Part shown: one piece after another, positions 1 through 8,847 of the stretch | Numbering within the stretch: the first letter of the stretch is position 1 | Layout: the number at the start of each line of letters is the position of its first letter | Origin: CAMTWZ01 sp041749075 | GTDB taxonomy: Bacteria > Bacteroidota > Rhodothermia > Balneolales > HLUCCA01 | Assembly: GCA_041749075.1 (NCBI GenBank) | Contig: JBGTBY010000038.1 | Coordinates: 62,001 to 126,000 of the forward strand | Direction of reading: 5' to 3' | DNA: 64,000 nt | Made by a program: the position numbers and the translations under genes | Notes under the pieces: generated by a model | The model's input: the letters and a program-made list of their open reading frames with translations, nothing else | Databases searched by the model: none | What the model was told of the DNA's origin: nothing

Positions 1-659
1 TTATGGCGACAGAGCCATATTTGGGTGTGCGTCCGTCGACACGGTATCGGTTCATGCTGATCGGTGGTCCGGTCGGAAATTATTATGCCGAGGGTATCAA
101 GCCCGTGAAACTCACCACCATGCCCGATTATGCCCGAGCCATGCGTGGCGGAACAGGCAGTGCGAAAAGTCCCGGCAATTATGCGGCCACTCTGAAACCA
201 TCGTTTTTGGCGATAGAGCAAGGGTATGCGCAAGTGTTATGGCTCGATGCCGAGAAACGCACGTTCGTTGAGGAAGTGGGCACATCCAACATCTTTTTTG
301 TGATCAAGGGCAAACTCATCACACCGGCGCTGACCGATAGCATTTTGCGTGGTGTGACGCGCGACAGTGTGCTCGCATTGGCAAATGATTTCGGGATGGA
401 TGTGGAAGAACGAGCGATTTCGATTGATGAGGTACTACAAGCCGGAAAAGATGGAAGCCTGACCGAAGTGTTCGCATCCGGAACCGCGGCGGTGATTTCG
501 CCAGTTGGATTGATGCACCACGCCGGAACCACCATCGAGCTGGACATGGTTCGGATGGGTCCGGTTGCGCAACGGTTTTATGACACCCTCACAGGTTGGC
601 ATCATGGCGATGTGGCTGATTCTCATGGCTGGGTACGGTTGCTCGGTGGGCCAATATGA
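1..659 (+). CDS. ilvE: Branched-chain amino acid aminotransferase, C-terminal part (5' end outside window)
   Basis: Class IV PLP aminotransferase that interconverts leucine, isoleucine and valine with their 2-oxo acids in the cytoplasm. The frame is open to the window edge, so the in-frame ATG at 3 is internal and roughly 130-140 N-terminal residues are missing. The visible part carries the family signature RGGTGSAKSPGNYAA, with the PLP lysine at visible residue 55, and the later EVGTSNIFFV and TEVFASGTAAVI blocks that bind cofactor and substrate. FMLIGGPVGNYY resembles the longer group II enzymes. The stop overlaps the thyA start by 4 bases (ATGA), so the two are translationally coupled. Confidence 0.92.
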   Translation, partial: MATEPYLGVRPSTRYRFMLIGGPVGNYYAEGIKPVKLTTMPDYARAMRGGTGSAKSPGNYAATLKPSFLAIEQGYAQVLWLDAEKRTFVEEVGTSNIFFVIKGKLITPALTDSILRGVTRDSVLALANDFGMDVEERAISIDEVLQAGKDGSLTEVFASGTAAVISPVGLMHHAGTTIELDMVRMGPVAQRFYDTLTGWHHGDVADSHGWVRLLGGPI

Positions 660-1471
660 AGGCCTATCTCGATCTCGTTTCCCGCGTTCTGGAACAGGGT
701 GAACGCAAACACAATCGCACAGGTGTCGACACGATTTCTTCGTTCGCCGAATTCTATAAAGTCGATCTGGCGGAGGGGTTCCCACTGCTTACGACCAAGA
801 AAGTGCATTTCCGATCTGTCATATTGGAACTGCTCTGGTATCTGAGGGGGGAGGACCACATCCGTTGGCTACGCGATGAAAACAATTGCCACATTTGGGA
901 CGCTTGGGCCAGAGAAGACGGACATGTAGGTCCGATTTACCCCGTTCTATGGCGCAATTTCCCGGTTGGTGATCCATATGAAGATCCGAAAGAGCAGGTA
1001 CGCACTTTCGATCAGATCAAAGAAGCCGTTCATACGCTCAAGACAAATCCGAACAGCCGTCGGATCGTGGTCAGTGCTTGGCATCCTGGAATGATCAAGC
1101 ACATGGCGCTTCCTCCTTGTCATATCCTGTTTGTGTTCAATGTGAGCGGTGGACGATTGAACTGCCACCTCACGCAACGCTCGGGCGACATTGCTCTTGG
1201 TATTCCATTCAATTTGGCCTGCTATTCAGCACTCACCATGGCGATCGCGCAGGAAGTGGGTTTGAAGCCAGGTGTGTTTGCACATACCATCGTGGATGCG
1301 CACATCTATGTGAATCACATCGATGGATTGAACGAGCAACTCAAGCGCGAACCCAAATCGCTACCAACTTTATCTATCTCGAAAAAAGCGCTGGACGACC
1401 TCTCGTTTGAAGATTTCGTGCTCAGTGGATATGATCCCGATCCCGGAATCAAATTCGAGGTCGCTGTTTGA
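656..1471 (+). CDS. thyA: Thymidylate synthase
   Basis: Makes dTMP from dUMP using methylene-tetrahydrofolate as methyl donor and reductant. At 271 residues it matches the classical ThyA family (E. coli 264). The nucleophile is Cys155 in LPPCHILF, followed by the dUMP-binding QRSGDIALGIPFNLACY block and the C-terminal YDPDPGIKFEVAV, close to the conserved YxPxPxIxxxxAV ending. It starts inside the ilvE stop and ends inside the folA start. This places the enzyme that produces dihydrofolate directly next to the enzyme that recycles it, the usual arrangement for the pair. Confidence 0.98.
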   Translation: MKAYLDLVSRVLEQGERKHNRTGVDTISSFAEFYKVDLAEGFPLLTTKKVHFRSVILELLWYLRGEDHIRWLRDENNCHIWDAWAREDGHVGPIYPVLWRNFPVGDPYEDPKEQVRTFDQIKEAVHTLKTNPNSRRIVVSAWHPGMIKHMALPPCHILFVFNVSGGRLNCHLTQRSGDIALGIPFNLACYSALTMAIAQEVGLKPGVFAHTIVDAHIYVNHIDGLNEQLKREPKSLPTLSISKKALDDLSFEDFVLSGYDPDPGIKFEVAV

Positions 1472-1956
1472 AACTGGTTCTGATCGTGGCCCATGATGAG
1501 GCCCTGGTGATCGGAAAGGATGGAGGCTTGCCTTGGAGGCTGCCAGCGGATCTGAAGCACTTCAAAGAAACAACCATGGGCAAGCCGATTATGATGGGGC
1601 GTGGTGTGTTCGAGGAGCTGAATGAAAAACCGTTGCCCGGCCGCGACAATATCGTCATTTCGTCCAGAAAGTGGGATCATGTCAAAAGTTTTATTACAAT
1701 CGAACACGCATTAGATTATCTTAGAGAACACGATACCGTGTTTGTGATTGGAGGGGCCAAACTGTACGCATCAATGATGAATTTGGTCGATTCAATGATT
1801 GTGACGGAGGTGCCCGGTGTACATGAAGGGGACACGTTTTTCCCTGATTACAGACCGGATATTGGTCGGGTTTGGCAAGAGATTTCCAGTCGTGAAGCCG
1901 ATGGATTGACATTCAAAACATATCGTCGAATTTCGAAGGTCGTACCGAACATCTGA
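1468..1956 (+). CDS. folA: Dihydrofolate reductase
   Basis: NADPH-dependent reduction of dihydrofolate to tetrahydrofolate, regenerating the cofactor used by ThyA. The 162-residue length is typical (E. coli 159). Visible blocks are GKDGGLPWRLPADLKHFK (substrate site with the catalytic acid in the PADLKHF segment), KPIMMGR (NADPH binding) and FVIGGAKLY (the conserved IGG turn). The start is TTG at 1468, overlapping the thyA stop as TTGA. No alternative start lies further upstream that would keep the conserved N-terminal strand (KLVLIVAHDEALVIG). The next gene begins 3 bases after the stop. Confidence 0.97.
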   Translation: MKLVLIVAHDEALVIGKDGGLPWRLPADLKHFKETTMGKPIMMGRGVFEELNEKPLPGRDNIVISSRKWDHVKSFITIEHALDYLREHDTVFVIGGAKLYASMMNLVDSMIVTEVPGVHEGDTFFPDYRPDIGRVWQEISSREADGLTFKTYRRISKVVPNI

Positions 1957-1959
1957 ACC

Positions 1960-4368
1960 ATGCAAGAGAAGGTCGAAAAACGGGTATATATCGGCATCGC
2001 ATTCGCGGTCCTTGTTTTGGGACTGATCGCGTGGGCTAGTATCCGTGGCAACAATCTGATTGGTGAGCATCTGGACGAAGTGACTCGTACGCAGCAACTG
2101 GTTGCTGAATTGAACGATCTGCTCATTTTGGTTACTGATATGGAGACGAGTGAGCGAGGCTTTGTGATCACAGGCGATTCCACCTTTTTGGAACCCTATG
2201 AAAGCGCCAAGCTACGCATCGATGCGCAGTTGGTCTCGTTCTACACCCTAATTCGTGATGAGCAAGCTCGAGCTTACATGGATTCGTTGCGAATCGGAGT
2301 TTATGCGAAATTTGAGATCATGGAACATACCATTCAGGTCAGAAGTCTGGATGGTTTCGAACGCGCGGTTGACCTGACGAACAGTGGTATCGGGATGAAT
2401 GCCATGTCGGACGTGCGTGAGGTGGTCAAATACATGCAGAAGCTGGAAAACGAGTATCTGAACGAGCGATTGATGTTGGCAGATGCCTCGTTCCGCCGTT
2501 CGTCCATCATCGTCACTGCCGAAACCTTAATCGCAATTATCCTGATTCTGATCGCCAGCATCATTTTATATAACGACATCAAAGCCCGCAAAAAAGTGGA
2601 GGCTTCGTTGCGGATCGAGCGATCCCAATTGGAATCGTTGATCCGGAACGCACCGATACCGATGATGCTGCTGGGTGACTATCTGAACATTCTCACCTAC
2701 AGCCGCCGATTCGGAGATGATTTCAAGCCGGATGGGATGTTGGAACCGAATCTTCCGTTCCCTGAAGTGTTTCCGGACTTATATCAAAGTTTCAAAGACG
2801 GCTTCAAAGAAGCAAGAAGTGGGAACGATGCGATCAATCCGGAAGCCACGATCTATATGTCGGATGGTTCCGAGCAGTTCGTCAGTTGGATGATCCATCC
2901 GATGCCCGGTGACGACGGTCAGAACCGCTTCATTCTTGTCGCCTATCGAATCGATGAACTTGTGGATGCCCGTAAGCGCGCTATCGAAGCGAGCGAGGCG
3001 AAAAGCAGTTTCTTGGCCCGCATTTCGCATGAACTGCGCACACCATTGAACGCGGTGTTGGGTTATGCGCAGATCTTGCAGAAAAGCAAGAATCTGGCCG
3101 ATCAGGAACAACAGTATGTCGGAACGATGTATCGCAGCGGGCATCACTTGCTGAACATGATCAATGATATTCTGGATATCTCAAAGATCGAATCGGGCAA
3201 GATGGATTTGTTGGAAGTCGACTTCAATCTGCCTGAACTGCTTCAGGATATGCAGTCGATGTTCAACCTTAAATGTGTGGAAAAAGGCATCAAGTTGGTC
3301 ATGGATTTCCAAGATCCGTTACCCGGTGCGGTTGTGGGTGATCCGAACAAGCTGCGGCAGATTCTGATCAATTTGATGGGGAATGCCATCAAATTCACAT
3401 CATCAGGCACTGTGACGTTGAGACTTCGTTATACCGGAACTTACGATATCGATTTCGAAGTGGAAGATACCGGACCAGGCATTCCGAAAGAGGCATTGGA
3501 GTCGATTTTCGATCCATTCAATCAGGTGAAAGGGAAATATCAGGAAGGGACGGGGTTGGGCTTGGCCATCAGTCGTCGATTGTCGGAATTGATGGGCGGG
3601 GGTATCCGCGTGAAGAGCGAAATCGGGGTTGGGTCCACATTCCATGTCGACATCCCGCTTCGAGCGTCAACGGCGGTGTTCTCGGGAAGTCGCCAACAAC
3701 CGAAACAGATCACCAAGCTCAAGCACGCCGAATCTCTCACCATTCTGGTGGTAGATGATGTTCCTCCAAACCGGGAAGTGGCCAAAGTAATGTTGGAAGG
3801 AATCGGATTCAAGGTTTTAGAAGCGGAAAATGGTCAGGAAGCGGTTGACCTATTCGCATCCAACCCATGCGATCTCATATTAATGGACATCATCATGCCG
3901 GTACTTGATGGCGTTGGAGCGATGATGAAGATCCGAGCGATGGAAAATGGGAAGACCATTCCAATCATCGCACTTACCGCTAGCGGTTTCGAAGGAAAGA
4001 ATGTGGAGTTGAAGAAGCAAGGATTCACAGAATATGTACGAAAACCCTTTTATGAGCCCGATTTGCTCGAATTGATCGGGACGTTGACTGGCGCCGAATA
4101 CGAGTATGAAGACCAAAAGGCCACAGGAGGAGGAAGCGATGTGGGAGTGGACGATATCGTGCGATATCTTCTTACTTTTAGTACGGCCGATCAGATGCGT
4201 TTGCGAGAAGCCATGGAAGAACAGGATTTCGATGTGATGTTGGATATTCTGAGTCATGGTGTACCATCGGAAGCGGATCAGCCTGTCGTCAGCATGTTTC
4301 GATCGGTTCTGGAACGGGCCGATTATTTTCAACTCACCCAAGTAGCCAAACGTTTTCAGGATGTCTGA
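1960..4368 (+). CDS. CHASE3-domain hybrid sensor histidine kinase
   Basis: Membrane sensor kinase of 802 residues. In order: a transmembrane segment (about 10-30), a periplasmic CHASE3-like helical domain with the typical METSERGFVITGD motif (to about 185), a second transmembrane segment (about 186-206), a PAS-like region (about 220-335), HisKA with SHELRTPLN (phospho-His 357), HATPase (NAIKFT N-box, DTGPGIP and GTGLGLAI G-boxes), a receiver domain with phospho-acceptor Asp643 in LILMDIIMP, and a C-terminal alpha-helical tail. No DNA-binding domain is present. It is followed by a second kinase overlapping by 8 bases and by a receiver protein, which suggests a multistep phosphorelay controlling the downstream glycosyltransferase genes. 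The signal sensed is unknown. Confidence 0.93.
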   Translation: MQEKVEKRVYIGIAFAVLVLGLIAWASIRGNNLIGEHLDEVTRTQQLVAELNDLLILVTDMETSERGFVITGDSTFLEPYESAKLRIDAQLVSFYTLIRDEQARAYMDSLRIGVYAKFEIMEHTIQVRSLDGFERAVDLTNSGIGMNAMSDVREVVKYMQKLENEYLNERLMLADASFRRSSIIVTAETLIAIILILIASIILYNDIKARKKVEASLRIERSQLESLIRNAPIPMMLLGDYLNILTYSRRFGDDFKPDGMLEPNLPFPEVFPDLYQSFKDGFKEARSGNDAINPEATIYMSDGSEQFVSWMIHPMPGDDGQNRFILVAYRIDELVDARKRAIEASEAKSSFLARISHELRTPLNAVLGYAQILQKSKNLADQEQQYVGTMYRSGHHLLNMINDILDISKIESGKMDLLEVDFNLPELLQDMQSMFNLKCVEKGIKLVMDFQDPLPGAVVGDPNKLRQILINLMGNAIKFTSSGTVTLRLRYTGTYDIDFEVEDTGPGIPKEALESIFDPFNQVKGKYQEGTGLGLAISRRLSELMGGGIRVKSEIGVGSTFHVDIPLRASTAVFSGSRQQPKQITKLKHAESLTILVVDDVPPNREVAKVMLEGIGFKVLEAENGQEAVDLFASNPCDLILMDIIMPVLDGVGAMMKIRAMENGKTIPIIALTASGFEGKNVELKKQGFTEYVRKPFYEPDLLELIGTLTGAEYEYEDQKATGGGSDVGVDDIVRYLLTFSTADQMRLREAMEEQDFDVMLDILSHGVPSEADQPVVSMFRSVLERADYFQLTQVAKRFQDV

Positions 4369-5488
4369 ACAGGTACTACCCACCATTCTTGTCGTTGATG
4401 ATACCCAGCAAAATGTGCAGGTTCTCACACAGATGTTGAGAGGCAAGCAATACAAAGTACTTGCTGCCTTTAACGGGGAAGACGCGATCGCTTTGCTGTC
4501 GCGTAAAACACCCGATCTGATATTGCTTGATGTGATGATGCCGGGTATGGATGGTTTCGAGACATGTGCTGAAATCCGCAAGGAACCGGCGTATAACGAC
4601 ATTCCAATCATTTTCCTGAGCGCGTTGAGCGATGTTGAGGCCAAGGTGAAGGCCTTGGAATCGGGCGGTGTGGATTACATCACCAAACCGTTTCAGCAGT
4701 TGGAAGTATTGGCCCGCATCGAGCTGCATCTTCGGTTACGTCAGTTGGAATTGGAGCGCCAACAAAATGTGATCCGTCTGGAAAAGATGAACATGGAAAA
4801 GGACGAAGTGTTGGGCATCATCTCGCACGATATGCGCAACCCGATCGGCGGTATCATCGGGATATCCAATTTTCTGAGATTGGATGGTCCGACGGACGAA
4901 AAAGAACTGGGCGAGATGCTGGCATTGATCGAATCAAGCGCGGAGCGGTTGCTGCTCTTGGTCAATGATCTGTTGGATATCGCCCTCATCGAAGCCAATT
5001 CCCTTCAACTCACATTCACCAAAACCGACATCGGCGCGTATGTGCATGATGTGATGCAGCTTCATTACGCCACGGCCAAATCGAAAGGGGTGACACTCAC
5101 CATGATTGAGAAATTGGAAGGGGTGAAGGCGGAAGTGGATGTGACCAAGTTTTCGCAGATCATCGGAAACCTGATTTCAAACGCCATCAAATTCACCAAT
5201 GACGGTGGAACCGTTAAAGTGGAGATCAGCGTGAACGCCGACGACCTGACTCAGCTTCAAATTCAGGTGATCGATTCAGGTATGGGAATACCCAAAGACC
5301 TCATGCCCAAGTTGTTCGAGAAATTTGGTGCTCAACGCCGTGGAACATCAGGCGAAAAGGGCACAGGGTTGGGAATGCCCCTCATTAAGCGGTATGTTGA
5401 ATTGCATAAAGGCACCATTATGGTGGAAAGCATAGAGAAAATCGGTTCTACCTTCACTGTGCGTATTCCGCTGAATCAAAACAAATGA
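4361..5488 (+). CDS. Response regulator-histidine kinase fusion (REC-HisKA-HATPase)
   Basis: Soluble 375-residue protein: receiver domain at about 8-122 with Asp57 in LILLDVMMPGMDGFE and the conserved YITKPF lysine, a short coiled linker (about 125-150), HisKA with ISHDMRNPI (phospho-His 156) and a HATPase with NAIKFTNDGG and GTGLGMPLI boxes. With no membrane segment, its input is presumably phosphotransfer from the upstream hybrid kinase. Its start lies 8 bases inside the previous gene and its stop overlaps the next start, so the three signalling proteins should be made together. Kinases with an N-terminal receiver often act as intermediates in phosphorelays; that role here is inference. Confidence 0.93.
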   Translation: MSEQVLPTILVVDDTQQNVQVLTQMLRGKQYKVLAAFNGEDAIALLSRKTPDLILLDVMMPGMDGFETCAEIRKEPAYNDIPIIFLSALSDVEAKVKALESGGVDYITKPFQQLEVLARIELHLRLRQLELERQQNVIRLEKMNMEKDEVLGIISHDMRNPIGGIIGISNFLRLDGPTDEKELGEMLALIESSAERLLLLVNDLLDIALIEANSLQLTFTKTDIGAYVHDVMQLHYATAKSKGVTLTMIEKLEGVKAEVDVTKFSQIIGNLISNAIKFTNDGGTVKVEISVNADDLTQLQIQVIDSGMGIPKDLMPKLFEKFGAQRRGTSGEKGTGLGMPLIKRYVELHKGTIMVESIEKIGSTFTVRIPLNQNK

Positions 5489-5862
5489 GCGACGAATCGA
5501 TTCGGGTTTTACTAATTGAAGACAATCCTGGGATATCCAGGCTTGTTGAATTCAAACTCTCCCATGAGAAAATGAAGGTTGTGGTGGCCGATAACGGCAT
5601 CACCGGCTTGGCAAAAGCCAAAGAACTGATGCCCGATCTGATTCTGCTCGATGTGATGCTTCCCGGCATCGGTGGCTTCGAGGTATTGCAAGCGATACGA
5701 GAGGATCCTCAAACGAAGAATTTGAAGGTCATCATGCTGACATCCAAAAACAGGGAGGAAGACCTGCAACGCGGATTTTCAATGGGTGTGATCGAATATA
5801 TATCAAAGCCGTTCAAACTCGGTGAGTTGATGATGAGAATCAATCGAGCCCTGGAAAAATAA
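5485..5862 (+). CDS. Single-domain response regulator
   Basis: A stand-alone 125-residue receiver domain: acidic pocket LLIEDN near the N-terminus, phospho-acceptor Asp56 in LILLDVMLPG, the conserved Thr-Ser of MLTSKN and the lysine of YISKPF. There is no output domain, so it must act by protein-protein contact or pass phosphate on, like CheY or Spo0F. Placed between the receiver-kinase and the HEAT/GT2 pair, it is the most likely link between signalling and polysaccharide synthesis. It overlaps the previous gene by 4 bases, and its last stop base is the first base of the next gene. Confidence 0.93.
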   Translation: MSDESIRVLLIEDNPGISRLVEFKLSHEKMKVVVADNGITGLAKAKELMPDLILLDVMLPGIGGFEVLQAIREDPQTKNLKVIMLTSKNREEDLQRGFSMGVIEYISKPFKLGELMMRINRALEK

Positions 5863-6974
5863 TGTTCACGGGCACTGAATCCGACGCAATCCGGTTTGTG
5901 TGGATTATCGCGTCTCTTCTTGCCATTCTCTCCCTATATCTGCTGTTCACATCTGTGATCGTTCGGGTAGCGTCACGCTATGTGGAGCGTCAGAAAGAGA
6001 AGCGAAAGAATCTGTATTACGGGTTCATCATCGCCTATATCACAGGTGAACGCAACGACACGACCAAGCTTGAAAAAAAGATTAAATCGGAGTTCGACAT
6101 CGATTTGTTCGTGGAAATCATCGCGGATATGATGTCCCAATTGGACGGTCAAGAGTACCCGAAATTGCAAGCCCTATTGGTTTTGCCCGTCGTGAAAACC
6201 CATTTCTGGGACCGTCTGAGATCGAGAATCGTGAACAAACAAACCGAAGCCTGCTTGTATTACGCCTTGATTCTTGACGTGAACGATGATGAGCGAGCGT
6301 ATCTTCGCACCTATGTCAAATCGAATAGTGCGTTGTTGGCCCATTCCGCCGCATCCGGTTTGTTGTCTTCGAACGATCCCGCTCTCCGATATGAGGCCGT
6401 ATTGAACATGGCTCGAAAAAAGCGGATCTCCAGATTGGCCATGCTTGAAATGCTATACAAATTTCACAATACGCAGGTCGACCAATTCGAGGAGGAAGCC
6501 GAATTCCTTTCCGAACTGCTTACCGACACATCCATTCCAGGTAATAATATCGGAGTGGTGATCCGTAGTATCGCCGATATCGGTTATTCCCAGTTGGTGA
6601 TGGTGTTATATGATTTTCTTGAATCCGGATACCGAGCAGATGAAGACGATGTGGTGGATGGTCTGATTTACGCAATGGGTCGCTTCCAATTTGGTCCGGC
6701 AGGAGATTGGATGATGAAAACAACGGTCACACACCCAAATGCGCGTATTCGTAGAGCCACAGCTCATGCATTCGAAATCTTTAACGACACCCGATACCTG
6801 CCAAGTTTGTTGATTCTTGCCCACGATTCGGAATTGACGGTTCGGATCCGTGCGATTTTTGCGATGGTGGCCATGGGGCCGGAAGGCCAGGCCCATCTCG
6901 ATGAACTTTCCGAACAGACATCCGATTTGCAAACCCTCATCCGCAGCATCCGAAACGAAATGGAGACGGCATGA
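5862..6974 (+). CDS. Membrane-anchored HEAT-repeat protein
   Basis: A 370-residue protein with one N-terminal transmembrane helix (about 12-32), a basic stretch (ERQKEKRKNLYYG), and then a long alpha-helical cytoplasmic region. Repeats such as DPALRYEAVLNMARKK, NARIRRATAHAFEIFND and ELTVRIRAIFAMVAMG are HEAT-like. HEAT arrays are docking surfaces, so a plausible role is a scaffold joining the receiver protein to the glycosyltransferase. It overlaps the GT2 gene by 4 bases (ATGA). Function is not established by sequence alone. Confidence 0.8.
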   Translation: MFTGTESDAIRFVWIIASLLAILSLYLLFTSVIVRVASRYVERQKEKRKNLYYGFIIAYITGERNDTTKLEKKIKSEFDIDLFVEIIADMMSQLDGQEYPKLQALLVLPVVKTHFWDRLRSRIVNKQTEACLYYALILDVNDDERAYLRTYVKSNSALLAHSAASGLLSSNDPALRYEAVLNMARKKRISRLAMLEMLYKFHNTQVDQFEEEAEFLSELLTDTSIPGNNIGVVIRSIADIGYSQLVMVLYDFLESGYRADEDDVVDGLIYAMGRFQFGPAGDWMMKTTVTHPNARIRRATAHAFEIFNDTRYLPSLLILAHDSELTVRIRAIFAMVAMGPEGQAHLDELSEQTSDLQTLIRSIRNEMETA

Positions 6975-8845
6975 TGGGGTTCATGGACTACATCAGCATC
7001 GCCGTCATCGGGTATTTCCTGGTCATCAATCTGGTTTATCTGATTCTGATCACGATATCCTTTTTTTATATCCGTCAGCAGATGCGGGAAAAGAATGTGT
7101 TTTCACTCGAAGGGCTGTTTTCTTCCAATTTGTACAACCCGATCAGTATTCTGGCACCGGCATACAATGAGGAATCCACGGTAGTCGCGTCGGTTCGATC
7201 GCTCTTGCAATTGCAGTTTCCGAACTATGAAGTGATTGTGATCAATGATGGTAGCAAAGACCGCACGATGGACGTGCTGATCGAGCATTTCAAGCTGAAG
7301 AAAGTGGATCGATATGTGCCACTCATCCTGTCTCACAAACCCATAAAGGCCATCTACAAATCAGAACTGTATCCGGAATTGCTTGTTGTGGACAAGGAAA
7401 ACGGTCGCAAAGCCGATGCGTTGAATACTGGTATCAATGTGTCGAGGAACGATCTGATCTGCTCGATCGATGCCGACTCGGTGCTTGAGCCGAAGGTGCT
7501 TCAGAATATGCTCAAATGCTTCATCGAAGACGATACGACGATCGCCGTTGGTGGCATCGTGCGCATCGCGAACGACTGCGTGTTCGAAGACAATGTGATG
7601 AAGGAAGTCCGCATCCCGAAATCGTTCTATGCCCGCATCCAAGTGGTGGAATACCTGCGCGCGTTCTTATTTGGTCGGGTGGGATGGGATTATCTAGACA
7701 GCCTGCTCATCATTTCCGGCGCATTCGGGCTCTTCGATCGCCAAGCGGTTCTCAAGGTCGGCGGCTACCTCCATGACACGGTAGGCGAAGACATGGAGCT
7801 GGTGGTTCGGATGCATCGCTACCATCGAGAGCAGAAGATTCCATACCGGGTGCGGTTCATTCCAGAACCGGTGTGTTGGACAGAAGTACCCGAAGAACGC
7901 GCCGTTTTGGCGCGCCAACGCAACCGCTGGCAACGAGGCTTGGCAGATACTCTGTGGCGGCATAAGAAAATGATGTTCAATCCGAGGTATGGGCGACTCG
8001 GTTTCTTCGCGATGCCCTTCTTTTTCTTTATCGAGATGTTGGGTCCGATTGTGGAAGTGGGTGGTTACCTGTTCTTTTTCCTGTCGTGGGTGTTCGATGC
8101 CTTGAACATGGAATTCGCAGTGGTCTTTCTCGCCGCATCCATCCTATTAGGGATGGTGTTGTCCATTTCATCCGTGCTTTGCGAAGAATACACCTATCGA
8201 CGTTACCCGAACATCTCCCACATTTTCATCATGTTTTTCTATGCGCTGATCGAGAACTTCGGGTATCGGCAGATGCATTCGTGGTGGCGATTGATGGGCT
8301 TGGTCGATTTTGTGAAGGGAAACAAATCGTGGGGGGAAATGACTCGGAAGGGGTTCGGAACCCAGCAACCGGCTGCCGCAGCCCCTGTCGTGAAGGTCGC
8401 CAAGCCACCGATGAAGTTTCCGTTCGGATTTCTGTTTCTGGCTTTATTCATCGGATCAGGAGTGGCGTTTAAGTTCCGTGAGACCATATGGCCGGAAGAA
8501 CGCTACGATGTGGAGTATACTGGCAGGGATACACTGACCACTCAATCCGCTATCAGACCCGCGCCTGTATTCGAGTCCATGATACAAGCCACATCCTCTA
8601 CACCCCAATTCCACTTTGTTCTGGGCACATTCCGCTCTCAAGATAATGCGCTTCGACTGCAAGCGTCACTAGGTACTCTTCGCGATAGTTCGAATGTGTC
8701 GACATCCCACCTCACATCGGGCGTGGAGGTCTATCGCGTATCCTTAGGCCGTTACGACAAGCCTTACATGACATGGCGTCTTCGCAAGCGGTTTGGGTTC
8801 GCTGAAGATCAATACCCCGACGCGTACACGGCTAAAATCGAGTAA
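6971..8845 (+). CDS. Membrane glycosyltransferase family 2 with C-terminal SPOR-like domain
   Basis: Processive-type GT2, 624 residues. N-terminal membrane segment (about 8-32), then the catalytic domain: SILAPAYNEEST near 55-67, DAD at 167-169 (UDP-sugar and metal), GED with Asp274 as likely base, and QRNRW (316-320) as the QxxRW acceptor-binding motif. Several membrane helices follow (about 340-450). After a proline/lysine-rich linker and one further membrane helix (about 498-515), the last ~85 residues (FHFVLGTFRSQDNALRLQ... VYRVSLGRYD) look like a SPOR fold. No PilZ domain is visible, so c-di-GMP control of the usual kind is not supported. It is similar in kind to PgaC- or YaiP-type synthases. 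The polymer is unknown. Confidence 0.88.
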   Translation: MMGFMDYISIAVIGYFLVINLVYLILITISFFYIRQQMREKNVFSLEGLFSSNLYNPISILAPAYNEESTVVASVRSLLQLQFPNYEVIVINDGSKDRTMDVLIEHFKLKKVDRYVPLILSHKPIKAIYKSELYPELLVVDKENGRKADALNTGINVSRNDLICSIDADSVLEPKVLQNMLKCFIEDDTTIAVGGIVRIANDCVFEDNVMKEVRIPKSFYARIQVVEYLRAFLFGRVGWDYLDSLLIISGAFGLFDRQAVLKVGGYLHDTVGEDMELVVRMHRYHREQKIPYRVRFIPEPVCWTEVPEERAVLARQRNRWQRGLADTLWRHKKMMFNPRYGRLGFFAMPFFFFIEMLGPIVEVGGYLFFFLSWVFDALNMEFAVVFLAASILLGMVLSISSVLCEEYTYRRYPNISHIFIMFFYALIENFGYRQMHSWWRLMGLVDFVKGNKSWGEMTRKGFGTQQPAAAAPVVKVAKPPMKFPFGFLFLALFIGSGVAFKFRETIWPEERYDVEYTGRDTLTTQSAIRPAPVFESMIQATSSTPQFHFVLGTFRSQDNALRLQASLGTLRDSSNVSTSHLTSGVEVYRVSLGRYDKPYMTWRLRKRFGFAEDQYPDAYTAKIE

Positions 8846-8847
8846 GA

